64,000 nucleotides of DNA, taken from positions 62,001 through 126,000 of the forward strand of contig JADKKR010000001.1 of the NCBI GenBank assembly GCA_016720395.1, read 5' to 3'. How positions within the stretch are numbered: the first letter of the stretch is position 1; each line of letters starts with the position of its first letter. The notes under the pieces are model-generated. The model did no database searches, was not told the origin of the DNA, and worked only from the letters and a program-made list of their open reading frames with translations. The DNA is from Geobacteraceae bacterium (GTDB taxonomy: Bacteria > Desulfobacterota > Desulfuromonadia > Geobacterales > Pseudopelobacteraceae). Positions 16,365-24,438 of this stretch are shown piece by piece. Made by a program: the position numbers and the translations under genes.

Positions 16365-17717
16365 TTACACCGGATGCGGGATCACGATCAGAAAAGAGGT
16401 TCCTTCTCCTGGGCGGCTTTTGACGCTGATGTTACCTCCGTGGGCCGTAACCAGCTCCTTGACGATTGCCAGCCCCAATCCCAACCCACCGCCTGCCCCC
16501 TTGAAGAAGCGCTCGAAGATATGGGCAATATCCTCCTCGGCGATTCCGGCCCCCGTATCGGCTATCTCCAGACAGACTGCGTCGTTGCGAACGGACGCAT
16601 CAATCGTCACACGGCCTCCGGCAGTGATTGCCCTTAGGGCGTTTGTCATCAGGTTGATTACGATCTGGCTCATACGGTCCGGGTCGGCGAAGAGCACAAG
16701 ATCATCAGGACATTCAAGTATCAGGATCGCTCCTTTCTCAGCAAAGAGCCGTTCGAGGCGTCCACAGATCGCAGAAAGGAACGGCTTGAGTTCAAACAAT
16801 TCCCGTTGCAGCGACAGCACACTCGATTCCGCTCTCGTCAGATCATCAAGCCCGTTAAGGATCGTGGTAAGTCGAACCGCCTCGTCGTGCATCGATTGCA
16901 GCCCCTGGCGGGAGGTCGGCAGTACTCCGTCGATCATCCCCTCCAGCTCGCCGGAGATAATCGCCAGCGGGGTGCGCAGTTCATGAGCTGCGCCGGCGAG
17001 CAACCTTCTGCGCAATTTTTCCTGCGATTCAAGAGACTCAGCCATCCGGTTGAAACTGTCAGCCAATTTTCCGATCTCATCCTGTCCCGGAACGACAACA
17101 CGCCGGGAAAGATCGCCCGCGGCAATATCGCCGGCTGCCGCCGAAAGCTCCAGCACCGGTCTTGCCAGCCTGCGCGATGCCACAATACTGAGAATGAGGG
17201 CTATTATGCCAAGTATGGCGACAGAAACCGCCAGAAATCGATTGGACGAACTGATGAAATAATCATCTTTCAGTGGGTTGAGCAATCGGGCATCCAGCCT
17301 GCCGATCTCGACACCTTTCAGGAACAGGGGGTGCGATACGAATTCACTGTCCGAAGCGGAAGGATCATAGCCGCTCACCTCGAGGACACGCTTGCGCATG
17401 AGCGGCTTCAGGCTGTTGATCGCCTCGCGGGTGTCGAGCAGCACGTTCCCCGCCGTGTCCAGGATGCGTGCATCGATTCCCATCTGCAGAGCCCAGGCCA
17501 ATTCAACCGCCAGCGCATCGCGTTTCCAGGCCCCGTGCAGGTCATAATTCCCTTCCAGCTGGGCAATCACGCGCTGTACCCGGTCCTGAGATTCTCCATC
17601 GCTATAGTTTTTAAAATCATGGATGATAAAGCTGCGCAGGACAACGGCTGCCGAGAGCGCGACGGCCATGACGGTCAGGAGCAGAATCAGCAGCTTGCAG
17701 CGGAGGCTACAGTGCAT
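16365..17717 (-). CDS. Membrane sensor histidine kinase of a two-component system
   Basis: 450 aa from the ATG at 17717, which has GGAG 6-7 nt upstream and overlaps the end of the response regulator gene by 11 bases. Two membrane helices (about 6-28 and 162-182) flank a periplasmic sensor loop. HAMP follows, then HisKA with the phospho-acceptor in AAHELRTPLAI, and an HATPase domain with N box (NLMTNALRA), DTGAGI and GGLGLGLAIVKELV. It belongs to the BaeS/CpxA type. Context suggests envelope or metal stress as the signal. Confidence 0.93.
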   Translation of the reverse strand: MHCSLRCKLLILLLTVMAVALSAAVVLRSFIIHDFKNYSDGESQDRVQRVIAQLEGNYDLHGAWKRDALAVELAWALQMGIDARILDTAGNVLLDTREAINSLKPLMRKRVLEVSGYDPSASDSEFVSHPLFLKGVEIGRLDARLLNPLKDDYFISSSNRFLAVSVAILGIIALILSIVASRRLARPVLELSAAAGDIAAGDLSRRVVVPGQDEIGKLADSFNRMAESLESQEKLRRRLLAGAAHELRTPLAIISGELEGMIDGVLPTSRQGLQSMHDEAVRLTTILNGLDDLTRAESSVLSLQRELFELKPFLSAICGRLERLFAEKGAILILECPDDLVLFADPDRMSQIVINLMTNALRAITAGGRVTIDASVRNDAVCLEIADTGAGIAEEDIAHIFERFFKGAGGGLGLGLAIVKELVTAHGGNISVKSRPGEGTSFLIVIPHPV

Positions 17718-18408
17718 CCTGTTCTCCACAAAACAGATAGCCGACCCCATACACCGTTTTTAGAAAGACCGGACTCCTGGCGTCATCTTCCAGCTTCGAG
17801 CGCAGGTTTTTGATATGGGCATCAATGCTGCGATCATAGCCGTCAAACTGGTAACCAAGCGCCTTGGAAACAAGTTCGTCGCGGGTAAATGTTCTACTGG
17901 GGGCGGAAGCAAGCGTCAACAGGAGTTTGAATTCGGTAGGGGTTATGGTCACCGTGCGACCGTCACGGGTAACCTCGTGGCGTTTACTGTCGAGAATCAG
18001 TCTGCCATTATTGAAGGATAAGGGACGGGATCCGGCAGCCCCACCATCGTAGCGCTTGAGGACCGCCTTGAGACGGTAAACCAGCTCGCGTGGACTGGCA
18101 GGCTTGACGACGTAATCATCAGCTCCGAGGGCGAAACCGGCGATGCGCTCCTCCTCCGAGGATTTGGCGGTCAGCATGATGACGGGCATATCGCCCAGCT
18201 CTTTTAATTCCTGGCAGAGTTCCTCGCCGCTTTTGTCCGGCAGTCCCAGATCCAGTATCACCGCCAGCGGCAGTTCCTCTTCAGCAATCCGGAGAGCATC
18301 CCGGGCAGTAGCCGCGTGGCTTACACGGAAATCGGCCCCCTCCAGGTAGGCCCGCACAATACGGGCAAGTTTAATGTCATCTTCAACAACCAGAACGGCA
18401 GGGAGCAC
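17707..18408 (-). CDS. OmpR/PhoB-family response regulator
   Basis: 233 aa, GTG start. The receiver domain has the acidic pair E9-D10-D11, the phospho-acceptor Asp53 (ILDLGLPDKSG) and a conserved Lys in VVKPASPREL. The C-terminal winged helix (about 130-230) has TPTEFKLLLTLA and RSIDAHIKNLRSKL. It is cotranscribed with the kinase and lies 15 bp after the Cys-rich protein gene. A tandem 10-bp repeat at 19470-19489 is a candidate target. Confidence 0.94.
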   Translation of the reverse strand: MLPAVLVVEDDIKLARIVRAYLEGADFRVSHAATARDALRIAEEELPLAVILDLGLPDKSGEELCQELKELGDMPVIMLTAKSSEEERIAGFALGADDYVVKPASPRELVYRLKAVLKRYDGGAAGSRPLSFNNGRLILDSKRHEVTRDGRTVTITPTEFKLLLTLASAPSRTFTRDELVSKALGYQFDGYDRSIDAHIKNLRSKLEDDARSPVFLKTVYGVGYLFCGEQDAL

Positions 18409-18423
18409 TGAAACCTCGCACCA

Positions 18424-18804
18424 TCAATAGATCGATCGAACCCGTCCGGAGCGCTTGTCGATCATCACCCGGTCAACCACCTTGCCGCAGTTGTCAAGCA
18501 CATCCGCCTCATACCGCCACTGTTTTTCGGCCACTTCGGCCACAATCATCTGCTGGCCGGAGTAATACCTGACGAGCTGCTGCCTGGCATCATCCAGTGA
18601 CGTAACCGGCCGACGGGCGCCGTACCAATCGCCTCTGCGTTTGCCGCACCATCCGCGCTTTTCAAGACTGCATGCCTCTTCGCCTGATTTTTTGCAACAT
18701 TCCTTGTCCTGATGACGTACAGGCTTGGTTTCTGCTGCCTCTACCCGCCTGCAGACAGTCCCACAAACCATCAGGAAGCATAGTATGAGAATAATACTTT
18801 TCAT
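18424..18804 (-). CDS. Small Cys-rich periplasmic protein of unknown function
   Basis: 126 aa from the ATG at 18804; a longer open frame to 18849 lacks a ribosome site. A signal peptide (about 1-24) is followed by a Cys/Lys-rich part (KECCKKSGEEACSLEKRGWC) and a C-terminal domain of about 60 residues (VTSLDDARQQLVRYYSG to SGRVRSIY) that looks PepSY-like in size and pattern. I do not recognise a named family. It lies between the Spy-like gene and the two-component genes, so it may take part in metal binding or signalling. Confidence 0.65.
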   Translation of the reverse strand: MKSIILILCFLMVCGTVCRRVEAAETKPVRHQDKECCKKSGEEACSLEKRGWCGKRRGDWYGARRPVTSLDDARQQLVRYYSGQQMIVAEVAEKQWRYEADVLDNCGKVVDRVMIDKRSGRVRSIY

Positions 18805-18829
18805 AAATCCTCGGCAGCTACACATCATT

Positions 18830-18866
18830 ACAGCACCGGGGGGCTGCACTCAGACCCCGGTGCTGT
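18830..18866 (-). other. Strong hairpin between the Spy-like gene and the rest of the operon
   Basis: A 12-bp perfect stem (ACAGCACCGGGG/CCCCGGTGCTGT) with a 13-base loop but no U-run. It lies 26 nt before the start codon at 18804. It may trim or attenuate the message so the Spy-like protein is made in excess over the regulators. Confidence 0.55.
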
Positions 18867-18954
18867 ACAGATTGTCGTACCAATTTCACATTAAGGATTG
18901 GATCAGGGCCGCATGGTTTGAAGTGACGAGGATAGCGACCTGTTTTTATTAGAA

Positions 18955-19401
18955 TTATCTTTGACCACAGGGCTGACCGTTACAGCCACCCATCATGCCG
19001 TTTTGCTTATTACAGCCTCCCATGCCGTCCTGCTTGAAGCAGTTTCCATCCATCTTGAAACACTCACCGTCACGCTTGCCATTATCCGGCAGGCCACTCT
19101 GTACGCGAACGCTGTTTATCCTGGCCTGAATTTCGCTGACGTCGGCCTTGAGTGCCGCAATCCTGGCTGTATCAGGCGTGCCTTTCAGGTTTTCCCGCTG
19201 CATTTCAAAGCGTTTGAGCATCATCTCCTGACGCAGGTCAAGGGTGTCCATCTGGAATTTGCGATACTGATCTGTCGGGCCGGCTCCCTGAAGCCCCTGG
19301 TTGCATTCATTGCATCCCCTCATAGGCCCCTTGGCAAAAACGGTTCCTCCGATAGCCAGTGCCAGGGTGCATGCTGTTAAGACAATACATAACTTCTTCA
19401 T
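18955..19401 (-). CDS. Spy/CpxP-like periplasmic protein with Cys/Met-rich tail
   Basis: 148 aa from the ATG at 19401 (AAGGAGG upstream; the open frame extends to 19512 without a start signal). A signal peptide ends VFAKG. The helical middle (YRKFQMDTLDLRQEMMLKRF onward) has the hydrophobic/charged pattern of Spy, CpxP and ZraP metal-sensing chaperones. Before and after it lie Cys/Met/Gly motifs (CNECNQG; GGCNKQNGMMGGCNGQPC) that suit copper, zinc or other soft metals. It heads an operon with a Cys-rich protein and a two-component system, as in CpxP-CpxRA or ZraP-ZraSR. Confidence 0.75.
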   Translation of the reverse strand: MKKLCIVLTACTLALAIGGTVFAKGPMRGCNECNQGLQGAGPTDQYRKFQMDTLDLRQEMMLKRFEMQRENLKGTPDTARIAALKADVSEIQARINSVRVQSGLPDNGKRDGECFKMDGNCFKQDGMGGCNKQNGMMGGCNGQPCGQR

Positions 19402-19469
19402 GTAAATATTCCTCCTTGGGAAAGTGTGATGGTAACAGAATACCTTGTAAATGAGTGCCGCTTGTGTGT

Positions 19470-19489
19470 GAATTGTGAGGAATTGTGAA
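19470..19489 (-). promoter_or_regulatory. Tandem 10-bp direct repeat, candidate response-regulator site
   Basis: GAATTGTGAG and GAATTGTGAA follow each other with no gap, about 70-90 bp upstream of the Spy-like start. OmpR-family regulators typically bind tandem sites with a 10-11 bp period. A TATTCT -10-like element lies at about 19437-19442 on the minus strand. Confidence 0.45.
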
Positions 19490-19495
19490 GACGTC

Positions 19496-20452
19496 TTATT
19501 TACCCGCAGCACGCACCAGTTCCGCCAGGCATTGAATAAACGTCGGAGAGCTGTTGAGCGACTCCATCCGGCGAAAATCGGTGATGCCGAGCTTGTGAGC
19601 CTCTTCCCGGTATTCTATATCGATTTCGTGCAGAGTCTCGATGTGATCGGAAACAAAGGAAAGCGGTATCATCAGGATCTCTTTGCATCCCTGTTCGGCA
19701 AGCTCTCTCAGCTTGTCACCGGTGGAAGGTTCCAGCCACTTGACCGGGCCGGCCCGCGACTGGAAGGCCAGGTGATGGGCGACTCCTTCAAAACGCTCCA
19801 TGACCAGTCGGACCGTAGCCTGGATCTGGTCCAGGTAGGGATCTCCATCCGCAATGAAAGACTGTGGCAGGGAATGGGCCGAAAAAAAGAGCTGCACGTT
19901 GGTCCGGCCCGGAAACCCGGACAACCCCTGTTCGATCTTTTCAGTCAAAGCCTGTATGTAGAGTGGATGGTCGTAAAACTGGCGAATGCAGGAAACCTCT
20001 GGCCTAGCCTTTGAAGCTGCCAGACATCTTTCCAGTTCATTGAAACTTGAGCCGGATGTGGCCCGGGAGTAGTGAGGATACAGCGAGAGAGCAATAATGC
20101 GCCGGATCCCTTCCATGCGGATTGCATTCAGGGCTTCGTCGGTGAACGGCTTCCAGTAGCGCATGGCGACAAAACAGCGATAGCTGTCACCAAGCAGTTT
20201 TTCAAGCTCTGCCGCCTGCTGCTCGGTCAGTTCTCGCAGGGGCGATTTCCCTCCGATATCCCGGTAATTGGCAGCACTCTTGGGCGCCCTGCGCTTCACG
20301 ATCATCCTGGCGATGAACGGCTGCAGGAAAGCCGGCCCGATCTTGATGATATCCCGGTCAGAAAAGAGGTTATAGAGGAAGGGCTCCACAGCAGCCAGTG
20401 AATCCGGCCCCCCCATCTGCAAAAGCAGCACAGCGGTTTTTTCAGAAGTCAT
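19496..20452 (-). CDS. hemH: Ferrochelatase HemH
   Basis: 318 aa, usual length. It inserts ferrous iron into a porphyrin in haem synthesis. Family motifs: LLQMGGPDSL at the N-terminus, YPHYSRATSGSSFNEL, the catalytic His in FFSAHSLPQSF and the acidic SFVSDHIETLHEIDIEY. It precedes the Spy-like gene by about 95 bp, which hold the candidate regulatory site. Haem supply fits a cytochrome-rich organism. Confidence 0.95.
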   Translation of the reverse strand: MTSEKTAVLLLQMGGPDSLAAVEPFLYNLFSDRDIIKIGPAFLQPFIARMIVKRRAPKSAANYRDIGGKSPLRELTEQQAAELEKLLGDSYRCFVAMRYWKPFTDEALNAIRMEGIRRIIALSLYPHYSRATSGSSFNELERCLAASKARPEVSCIRQFYDHPLYIQALTEKIEQGLSGFPGRTNVQLFFSAHSLPQSFIADGDPYLDQIQATVRLVMERFEGVAHHLAFQSRAGPVKWLEPSTGDKLRELAEQGCKEILMIPLSFVSDHIETLHEIDIEYREEAHKLGITDFRRMESLNSSPTFIQCLAELVRAAGK

Positions 20453-20490
20453 AAGAATGAATACCTTTGATAGGAAAAATACTGCGAATC

Positions 20491-20603
20491 GTCTCTCACC
20501 CGCTCACAGAGCACGGAGGAAACCATTATGATTTAGAGGCCTTAGACTTTCTTTGTGCCTCGCTTAGAAGCGCCTACTTTTGGCTGTGAGCTCTGTGAGA
20601 GAC
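20491..20603. repeat. Dispersed intergenic repeat, copy A
   Basis: The element begins GTCTCTCAC and ends GTGAGAGAC, so its ends are inverted. Its core at 20544-20592 (49 bases, including the palindrome CGCTTAGAAGCG) is identical to 24502-24550 in copy B. It lies between hemH and the cupin gene and has no coding potential of its own. Confidence 0.75.
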
Positions 20604-20614
20604 GGTTTTTATTT

Positions 20615-20932
20615 TTACGCCCGGATCATGACCAGCAGCATCTTAAAGGGTTTCACTGCCTTGAGTTCATGGGGTATGTTGGCCGGCATGATGATCATCT
20701 GCCCGGCGCTTACGGTGTGCGGCTCGCCATTTATCGTAACTTCGGCCTCGCCGTCCACGATCTGCACAAAGGCATCATACGGCACCGTGTGTTCGCTCAA
20801 GCCCTGGCCGGCACCGAATGAAAATATCGTCACCGTGCCGACCTTCTTATCAATCAGGGTCTTGCTGACCACCGAGCCCTCACTGTAGACCACCAGGTCA
20901 CGTAAGGTAAGTGCATTTCCAATCAGTTCCAT
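20615..20932 (-). CDS. Small single-domain cupin protein
   Basis: 105 aa, one double-stranded beta-helix domain. The metal-site pattern shows in GLSEHTVPYDAFVQIVDGEAEV (His47 and neighbours) and MIIMPANIPHELKA. Such proteins bind metal or small ligands and act as isomerases, dioxygenases or sensors; the exact role is not predictable. GAGGAGG precedes the ATG. It stands alone between two repeat elements. Confidence 0.85.
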   Translation of the reverse strand: MELIGNALTLRDLVVYSEGSVVSKTLIDKKVGTVTIFSFGAGQGLSEHTVPYDAFVQIVDGEAEVTINGEPHTVSAGQMIIMPANIPHELKAVKPFKMLLVMIRA

Positions 20933-21008
20933 AACTTCCTCCTCTGATGCAACAGCTCATATGTCTTTATCTTAGGGATACAACAGATCATTGGCAACTG
21001 TTTTTAAA

Positions 21009-21045
21009 TAAAAAAGGCCGGAAGCATTGAGCCTCCGGCCTTTCG
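21009..21045 (-). terminator. Terminator of the groESL operon
   Basis: A 10-bp stem (AAAGGCCGGA/TCCGGCCTTT) with an 11-base loop. Read on the minus strand it ends in a T-rich run, so it serves transcripts coming from groEL. Confidence 0.75.
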
Positions 21046-21079
21046 TCTTAAACAGGATCTGATGCTGAAAACGCTCTAT

Positions 21080-21188
21080 TTTTCGTTCTGGGCAGGAAGT
21101 CAAGGAATTGCGCGGAGGTGTAGCAGCGCTACGCCGCACAAGCAAGTCCGAAGAGTTCCGCAGCCAGGGCGGAAAAGAGACGTTTTCT
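21080..21188 (-). repeat. Structured dispersed repeat behind groEL (copy 1)
   Basis: It shares order and much sequence with 22894-23007: TTCTGGG, then GCGGAGG, a central hairpin, CGCCGCACAA, and GCCAGGGCGGAAAA. The central stem reads GTAG/CTAC here and GTAC/GTAC in copy 2, a compensatory change. It starts right after the groEL stop. Confidence 0.75.
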
Positions 21189-21189
21189 A

Positions 21190-22839
21190 CTACATCATTC
21201 CGCCCATTCCACCCATTCCGCCCATCCCACCAGGCATACCGCCACCCATGCCGCCGCCGTCTTCCTTCGGCTTCTCGGCAATCAGCGCTTCGGTGGTCAG
21301 CATCAGACCGGCGATTGAGGATGCGTTCTGAAGTGCATAACGGGAGACCTTGGTCGGGTCGATGATGCCGGCCTGCAACATGTCGACGTAAGTATCGTCT
21401 GCGGCGTTGTAGCCGAAGGCATCCTTGCCGTTCTTAACCTTGTCCACCACGATGGAGGCATCAATGCCGGCATTCTCGGCGATTTGACGGATAGGTGCCT
21501 CGAGGGAGGCCCGGACCACGTTAACGCCGAACTGCTGCTCATTGTCCAGCTTCAGTGCGTCCAGTGCGCACAATGCGCGGATGTAGGCTACGCCGCCACC
21601 GGGGACGATGCCCTCGTCAACAGCTGCGCGGGTAGCGTGCAGTGCATCTTCCACGCGGGCTTTCTTCTCTTTCATCTCGACTTCTGTCGCTGCACCTACT
21701 TTGATGACGGCAACGCCGCCAACCAGCTTGGCAAGGCGCTCCTGAAGCTTTTCCTTATCGTAATCGCTGGAGGTTTCTTCGACCTGGGCGCGGATCATCT
21801 TGACGCGGCCGGCGATGACATCTTCCTTGCCGCCGCCATCGATGATGGTGGTGTTGTCCTTGTCGATGGTGATGCGCTTGGCTGTGCCGAGCATCTCGAT
21901 AGTGGTCTGATCAAGCTTGAAGCCGACCTCCTCGGAAATAACCTGTCCACCGGTCAATACTGCGATGTCTTCCAGCATGGCCTTGCGGCGGTCGCCGAAG
22001 CCTGGTGCCTTGACAGCACAGACGTTCAGCACGCCGCGCAGCTTGTTCACTACCAGAGTCGCCAATGCTTCGCCGTCAATGTCTTCGGCAATGATCAGCA
22101 GCGGGCGGCCGGACTTGGCGCTCTGCTCCAAAACCGGGAGCAGGTCCTTCATATTGGAGATCTTCTTGTCGTGAATCAGGATCATGGCGTTTTCGAGAGT
22201 GGCTTCCATGCGCTCCGGATCAGTTACGAAGTAGGGAGAGAGGTAACCGCGGTCGAACTGCATACCCTCGACGGTCTCGAGGCTGGTTTCCATGGACTTG
22301 GCTTCTTCCACGGTAATGACGCCTTCCTTGCCGACCTTCTCCATGGCCTCAGCGATGATATCGCCGATGGTCTTGTCGTTGTTGGCAGAGATGGTGCCGA
22401 CCTGGGCGATCTCTTTGTGGTCCTTGATCGGCTTGGAGATCTTTTTCAGCTCCTCGACAATGGCTTCAACAGCCTTGTCGATGCCGCGCTTGATCTCCAT
22501 CGGGTTGTGGCCTGCCGCCACCAGCTTGGAGCCCTGCTTGTAGATGGCCTGCGCCAGAACAGTAGCAGTAGTTGTGCCGTCGCCGGCAACGTCGGAAGTC
22601 TTGGAAGCAACTTCCTTAACCAGCTGTGCGCCCATGTTTTCGAACTTATCTTCCAGTTCGATCTCTTTGGCAACGGTTACGCCGTCTTTTGTGATCAGCG
22701 GTGCGCCATAGGATTTGTCGATAACAACATTGCGGCCTTTGGGGCCGAGGGTAACTTTAACAGTATCGGCGAGGATATTGACGCCCTTCAGGATGGCGTT
22801 GCGCCCTTCCTGGTCAAACTTGATGATCTTTGCACCCAT
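21190..22839 (-). CDS. groL: Chaperonin GroEL (60 kDa subunit)
   Basis: 549 aa, full length. Folds proteins in a double ring with GroES. N-terminal KIIKFDQEGRNAILKGVN, the ATP-site DGTTTATVLAQAI, and the GGM-rich tail ending GGMGGMGGMM are all typical. It is the second gene of the groES-groEL operon, separated by 168 bp that hold a structured repeat. Regulation is by HrcA at the CIRCE element upstream of groES. Confidence 0.98.
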   Translation of the reverse strand: MGAKIIKFDQEGRNAILKGVNILADTVKVTLGPKGRNVVIDKSYGAPLITKDGVTVAKEIELEDKFENMGAQLVKEVASKTSDVAGDGTTTATVLAQAIYKQGSKLVAAGHNPMEIKRGIDKAVEAIVEELKKISKPIKDHKEIAQVGTISANNDKTIGDIIAEAMEKVGKEGVITVEEAKSMETSLETVEGMQFDRGYLSPYFVTDPERMEATLENAMILIHDKKISNMKDLLPVLEQSAKSGRPLLIIAEDIDGEALATLVVNKLRGVLNVCAVKAPGFGDRRKAMLEDIAVLTGGQVISEEVGFKLDQTTIEMLGTAKRITIDKDNTTIIDGGGKEDVIAGRVKMIRAQVEETSSDYDKEKLQERLAKLVGGVAVIKVGAATEVEMKEKKARVEDALHATRAAVDEGIVPGGGVAYIRALCALDALKLDNEQQFGVNVVRASLEAPIRQIAENAGIDASIVVDKVKNGKDAFGYNAADDTYVDMLQAGIIDPTKVSRYALQNASSIAGLMLTTEALIAEKPKEDGGGMGGGMPGGMGGMGGMGGMM

Positions 22840-22893
22840 TCGTGTATTCCTCCATTAATTAGTTTGTATTTTGATCACTGCTTGAAACGAGGA

Positions 22894-23007
22894 TTTTTTT
22901 GTTCTGGGTTTGCCAATTGAGCAATGTCGCGGAGGCGTACCCAATCGGTACGCCGCACAAAGGCATTGTGAAAATTGGCGAGGCCAGGGCGGAAAAAGAC
23001 CGTTTCT
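22894..23007 (-). repeat. Structured dispersed repeat between groES and groEL (copy 2)
   Basis: Partner of 21080-21188. Arms GCGGAGGCGTAC and GTACGCCGC form the inner hairpin, and outer segments GCCAATT/AATTGGC pair as well. It begins directly behind the groES stop, inside the operon, so it will be transcribed with it. Confidence 0.75.
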
Positions 23008-23295
23008 TTATTCTACAACGGCGAGGATGTCGTCTTCGCGCATCATAAGGAAATCATCGCCATCGACCTTGATCTCGGTGCCGGCATACTTGCCAAACAA
23101 CACGACATCACCAACCTTGACATCCAGCGGAAGGACCTTGCCGTCTTCAGTCTTCTTGCCATTGCCAACGGCCACGATCTCGCCGCGCTGCGGTTTCTCT
23201 TTTGCGGTTTCAGGGATGAAAAGTCCCCCTGCGGTCTTGCTCTCCTCTTCGACCCTCTTGACGATGATACGATCCTGCAGTGGTCTCAAATTCAT
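23008..23295 (-). CDS. groS: Co-chaperonin GroES
   Basis: 95 aa. N-terminal MNLRPLQDRIIVKRVEEE, the mobile-loop region KTAGGLFIPETAKEKPQ and the C-terminal YAGTEIKVDGDDFLMMRE are family features. It caps GroEL rings. AAGGAG lies before the ATG. First gene of the operon, behind a promoter and CIRCE operator. Confidence 0.98.
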   Translation of the reverse strand: MNLRPLQDRIIVKRVEEESKTAGGLFIPETAKEKPQRGEIVAVGNGKKTEDGKVLPLDVKVGDVVLFGKYAGTEIKVDGDDFLMMREDDILAVVE

Positions 23296-23345
23296 GTTGT
23301 CCTACTCCTTTCGTATGGTGACTTCTTTGTAAAGTCGAGATAAAT

Positions 23346-23372
23346 TTAGCACTCTAATCAACTGAGTGCTAA
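23346..23372 (-). promoter_or_regulatory. CIRCE operator for the heat-shock repressor HrcA
   Basis: TTAGCACTC, nine bases, GAGTGCTAA: a perfect match to the CIRCE consensus. It lies about 50 bp upstream of groES and just downstream of the predicted transcription start. Confidence 0.97.
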
Positions 23373-23381
23373 CACTCTGGG

Positions 23382-23410
23382 AATATAAACAGCAGCCATT
23401 CAAAAATCAA
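23382..23410 (-). promoter_or_regulatory. Sigma-70-type promoter of groES-groEL
   Basis: Minus strand: TTGATT at 23410-23405, 17-nt spacer, TATATT at 23387-23382. The start point would fall at about 23375, so CIRCE occupies the first transcribed bases. Confidence 0.6.
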
Positions 23411-23445
23411 GGGGTATCTGAAAAAAAACCGCGCACGATTATTTT

Positions 23446-23474
23446 TTGACTTTTGAAAGGATGGCTGTTACAAG
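23446..23474 (+). promoter_or_regulatory. Candidate promoter upstream of the cobU riboswitch
   Basis: TTGACT at 23446-23451, 17-nt spacer, TACAAG at 23469-23474. The -10 is weak, but the position just before the riboswitch is right. Confidence 0.35.
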
Positions 23475-23496
23475 ACAAATAATCTGTTTTTACCGG

Positions 23497-23668
23497 TCTG
23501 GTGCCGTGCCCATAAATGGGGTGCGGTTAAAAGGGAAGAGGGTTCAAGGCCCTCGCTGTCCCGCAACTGTAAGGGAGTACCGATTTCGCACTATGCCACT
23601 GGGGATACCTGGGAAGGCGCGAAAAGGGATGATCCCCGAGCCAGGAAACCTGCCATGCCGATGCTGTT
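23497..23668 (+). ncRNA. Cobalamin (AdoCbl-type) riboswitch for the cobU operon
   Basis: Class hallmarks in order: GGTGCGGTTAAAAGGGAA (near 23519), the B12-box region GCTGTCCCGCAACTGTAAGG, GCCACTGGGG, and GATGATCCCCGAGCCAGGAA with CCTGCC (about 23629-23653). A strong terminator at 23729-23760 lies before cobU, so cobamide binding probably ends transcription. This is the regulatory content of the 550-bp gap between groES and cobU, together with the groE control region. Confidence 0.95.
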
Positions 23669-23728
23669 TTGGAACCTCCGTGGAACGAGGGGCCGGAACC
23701 GGAGTGCATCCAAACACCCACGATTTCG

Positions 23729-23760
23729 AGCCCCTTCCAACCATGGACAGGGGCTTTTTT
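23729..23760 (+). terminator. Expression-platform terminator of the cobalamin riboswitch
   Basis: Stem AGCCCCT/AGGGGCT with a 13-base loop and a run of six T. It sits between the aptamer and cobU. Confidence 0.85.
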
Positions 23761-23846
23761 AGTAAGTTTGACGTTATTTCTGCTCCGTTCTGGCAGAAGA
23801 TAACTTCGTTAACGCACTATCCCGGTTATCCGGGCAGGAGAGATAT

Positions 23847-24380
23847 ATGAGCCAGATAATTTTCATCACCGGTGGCGCCCGTAGCGGCAAGAGTAAGTTT
23901 GCTGAGGAAATCACTCACCATTTTGGTAAGTCGCTTTGTTATCTGGCAACAGCCCAAACTCTCGATGATGAGATGTGCCAACGCATCGGGAAACACCAAC
24001 AGCGCCGCGGGGATGTCTGGCATACGATCGAGGAACCGCTGCAACTGGTAGAGACGCTGGCAAGTTGTGACGGGACATACAATGCGGTCCTCATCGACTG
24101 CCTGACCCTCTGGTTGTCAAACCTGCTCATGCTGCACGAGGGTCTGGGTGAAAAAACCGAGGATCGGATTTTTGAGGATGTGCGGCATCTGGCAGAAACC
24201 CTGCGCTGCATGGCCACCCCGGTGATCATTGTATCCAACGAGGTCGGCATGGGCATTGTTCCCGAGAACAGGCTGGCGCGAATATTCCGCGACATCGCCG
24301 GACAGGCCAACCAGATAATCGCGGCGGCAGCCGACGAGGCCTGGTTGGTTGCAAGCGGAATACCGTTGAAATTAAAATAA
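23847..24380 (+). CDS. cobU: Adenosylcobinamide kinase/guanylyltransferase CobU
   Basis: 177 aa. It phosphorylates adenosylcobinamide and then makes adenosylcobinamide-GDP. The P-loop GGARSGKS is at residues 9-16, and the family block SNEVGMGIVPENRLARIFRD follows in the second half. CAGGAG precedes the ATG. First gene after the riboswitch and its terminator; a 230-bp repeat-bearing gap separates it from cobT. Confidence 0.95.
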   Translation: MSQIIFITGGARSGKSKFAEEITHHFGKSLCYLATAQTLDDEMCQRIGKHQQRRGDVWHTIEEPLQLVETLASCDGTYNAVLIDCLTLWLSNLLMLHEGLGEKTEDRIFEDVRHLAETLRCMATPVIIVSNEVGMGIVPENRLARIFRDIAGQANQIIAAAADEAWLVASGIPLKLK

Positions 24381-24438
24381 AACTGAAAACGCCTCTCACA
24401 AAGCTCACGAAGTCACAAGGGAAAAAAGGACCAAATAC

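Noticed and set aside
16806..17813. 335-codon open frame antisense to the histidine kinase
   Set aside because: The kinase is complete with all motifs; the antisense product has no family features or start signal.
19402..19495. CpxR box (GTAAA-N5-GTAAA) upstream of the Spy-like gene
   Set aside because: GTAAC and GTAAA occur but not with the right spacing; the tandem GAATTGTGA repeat is the better candidate.
21484..22920. 478-codon open frame antisense to groEL
   Set aside because: It is the mirror of GroEL codon usage on the other strand, has no ribosome site and no recognisable domain.
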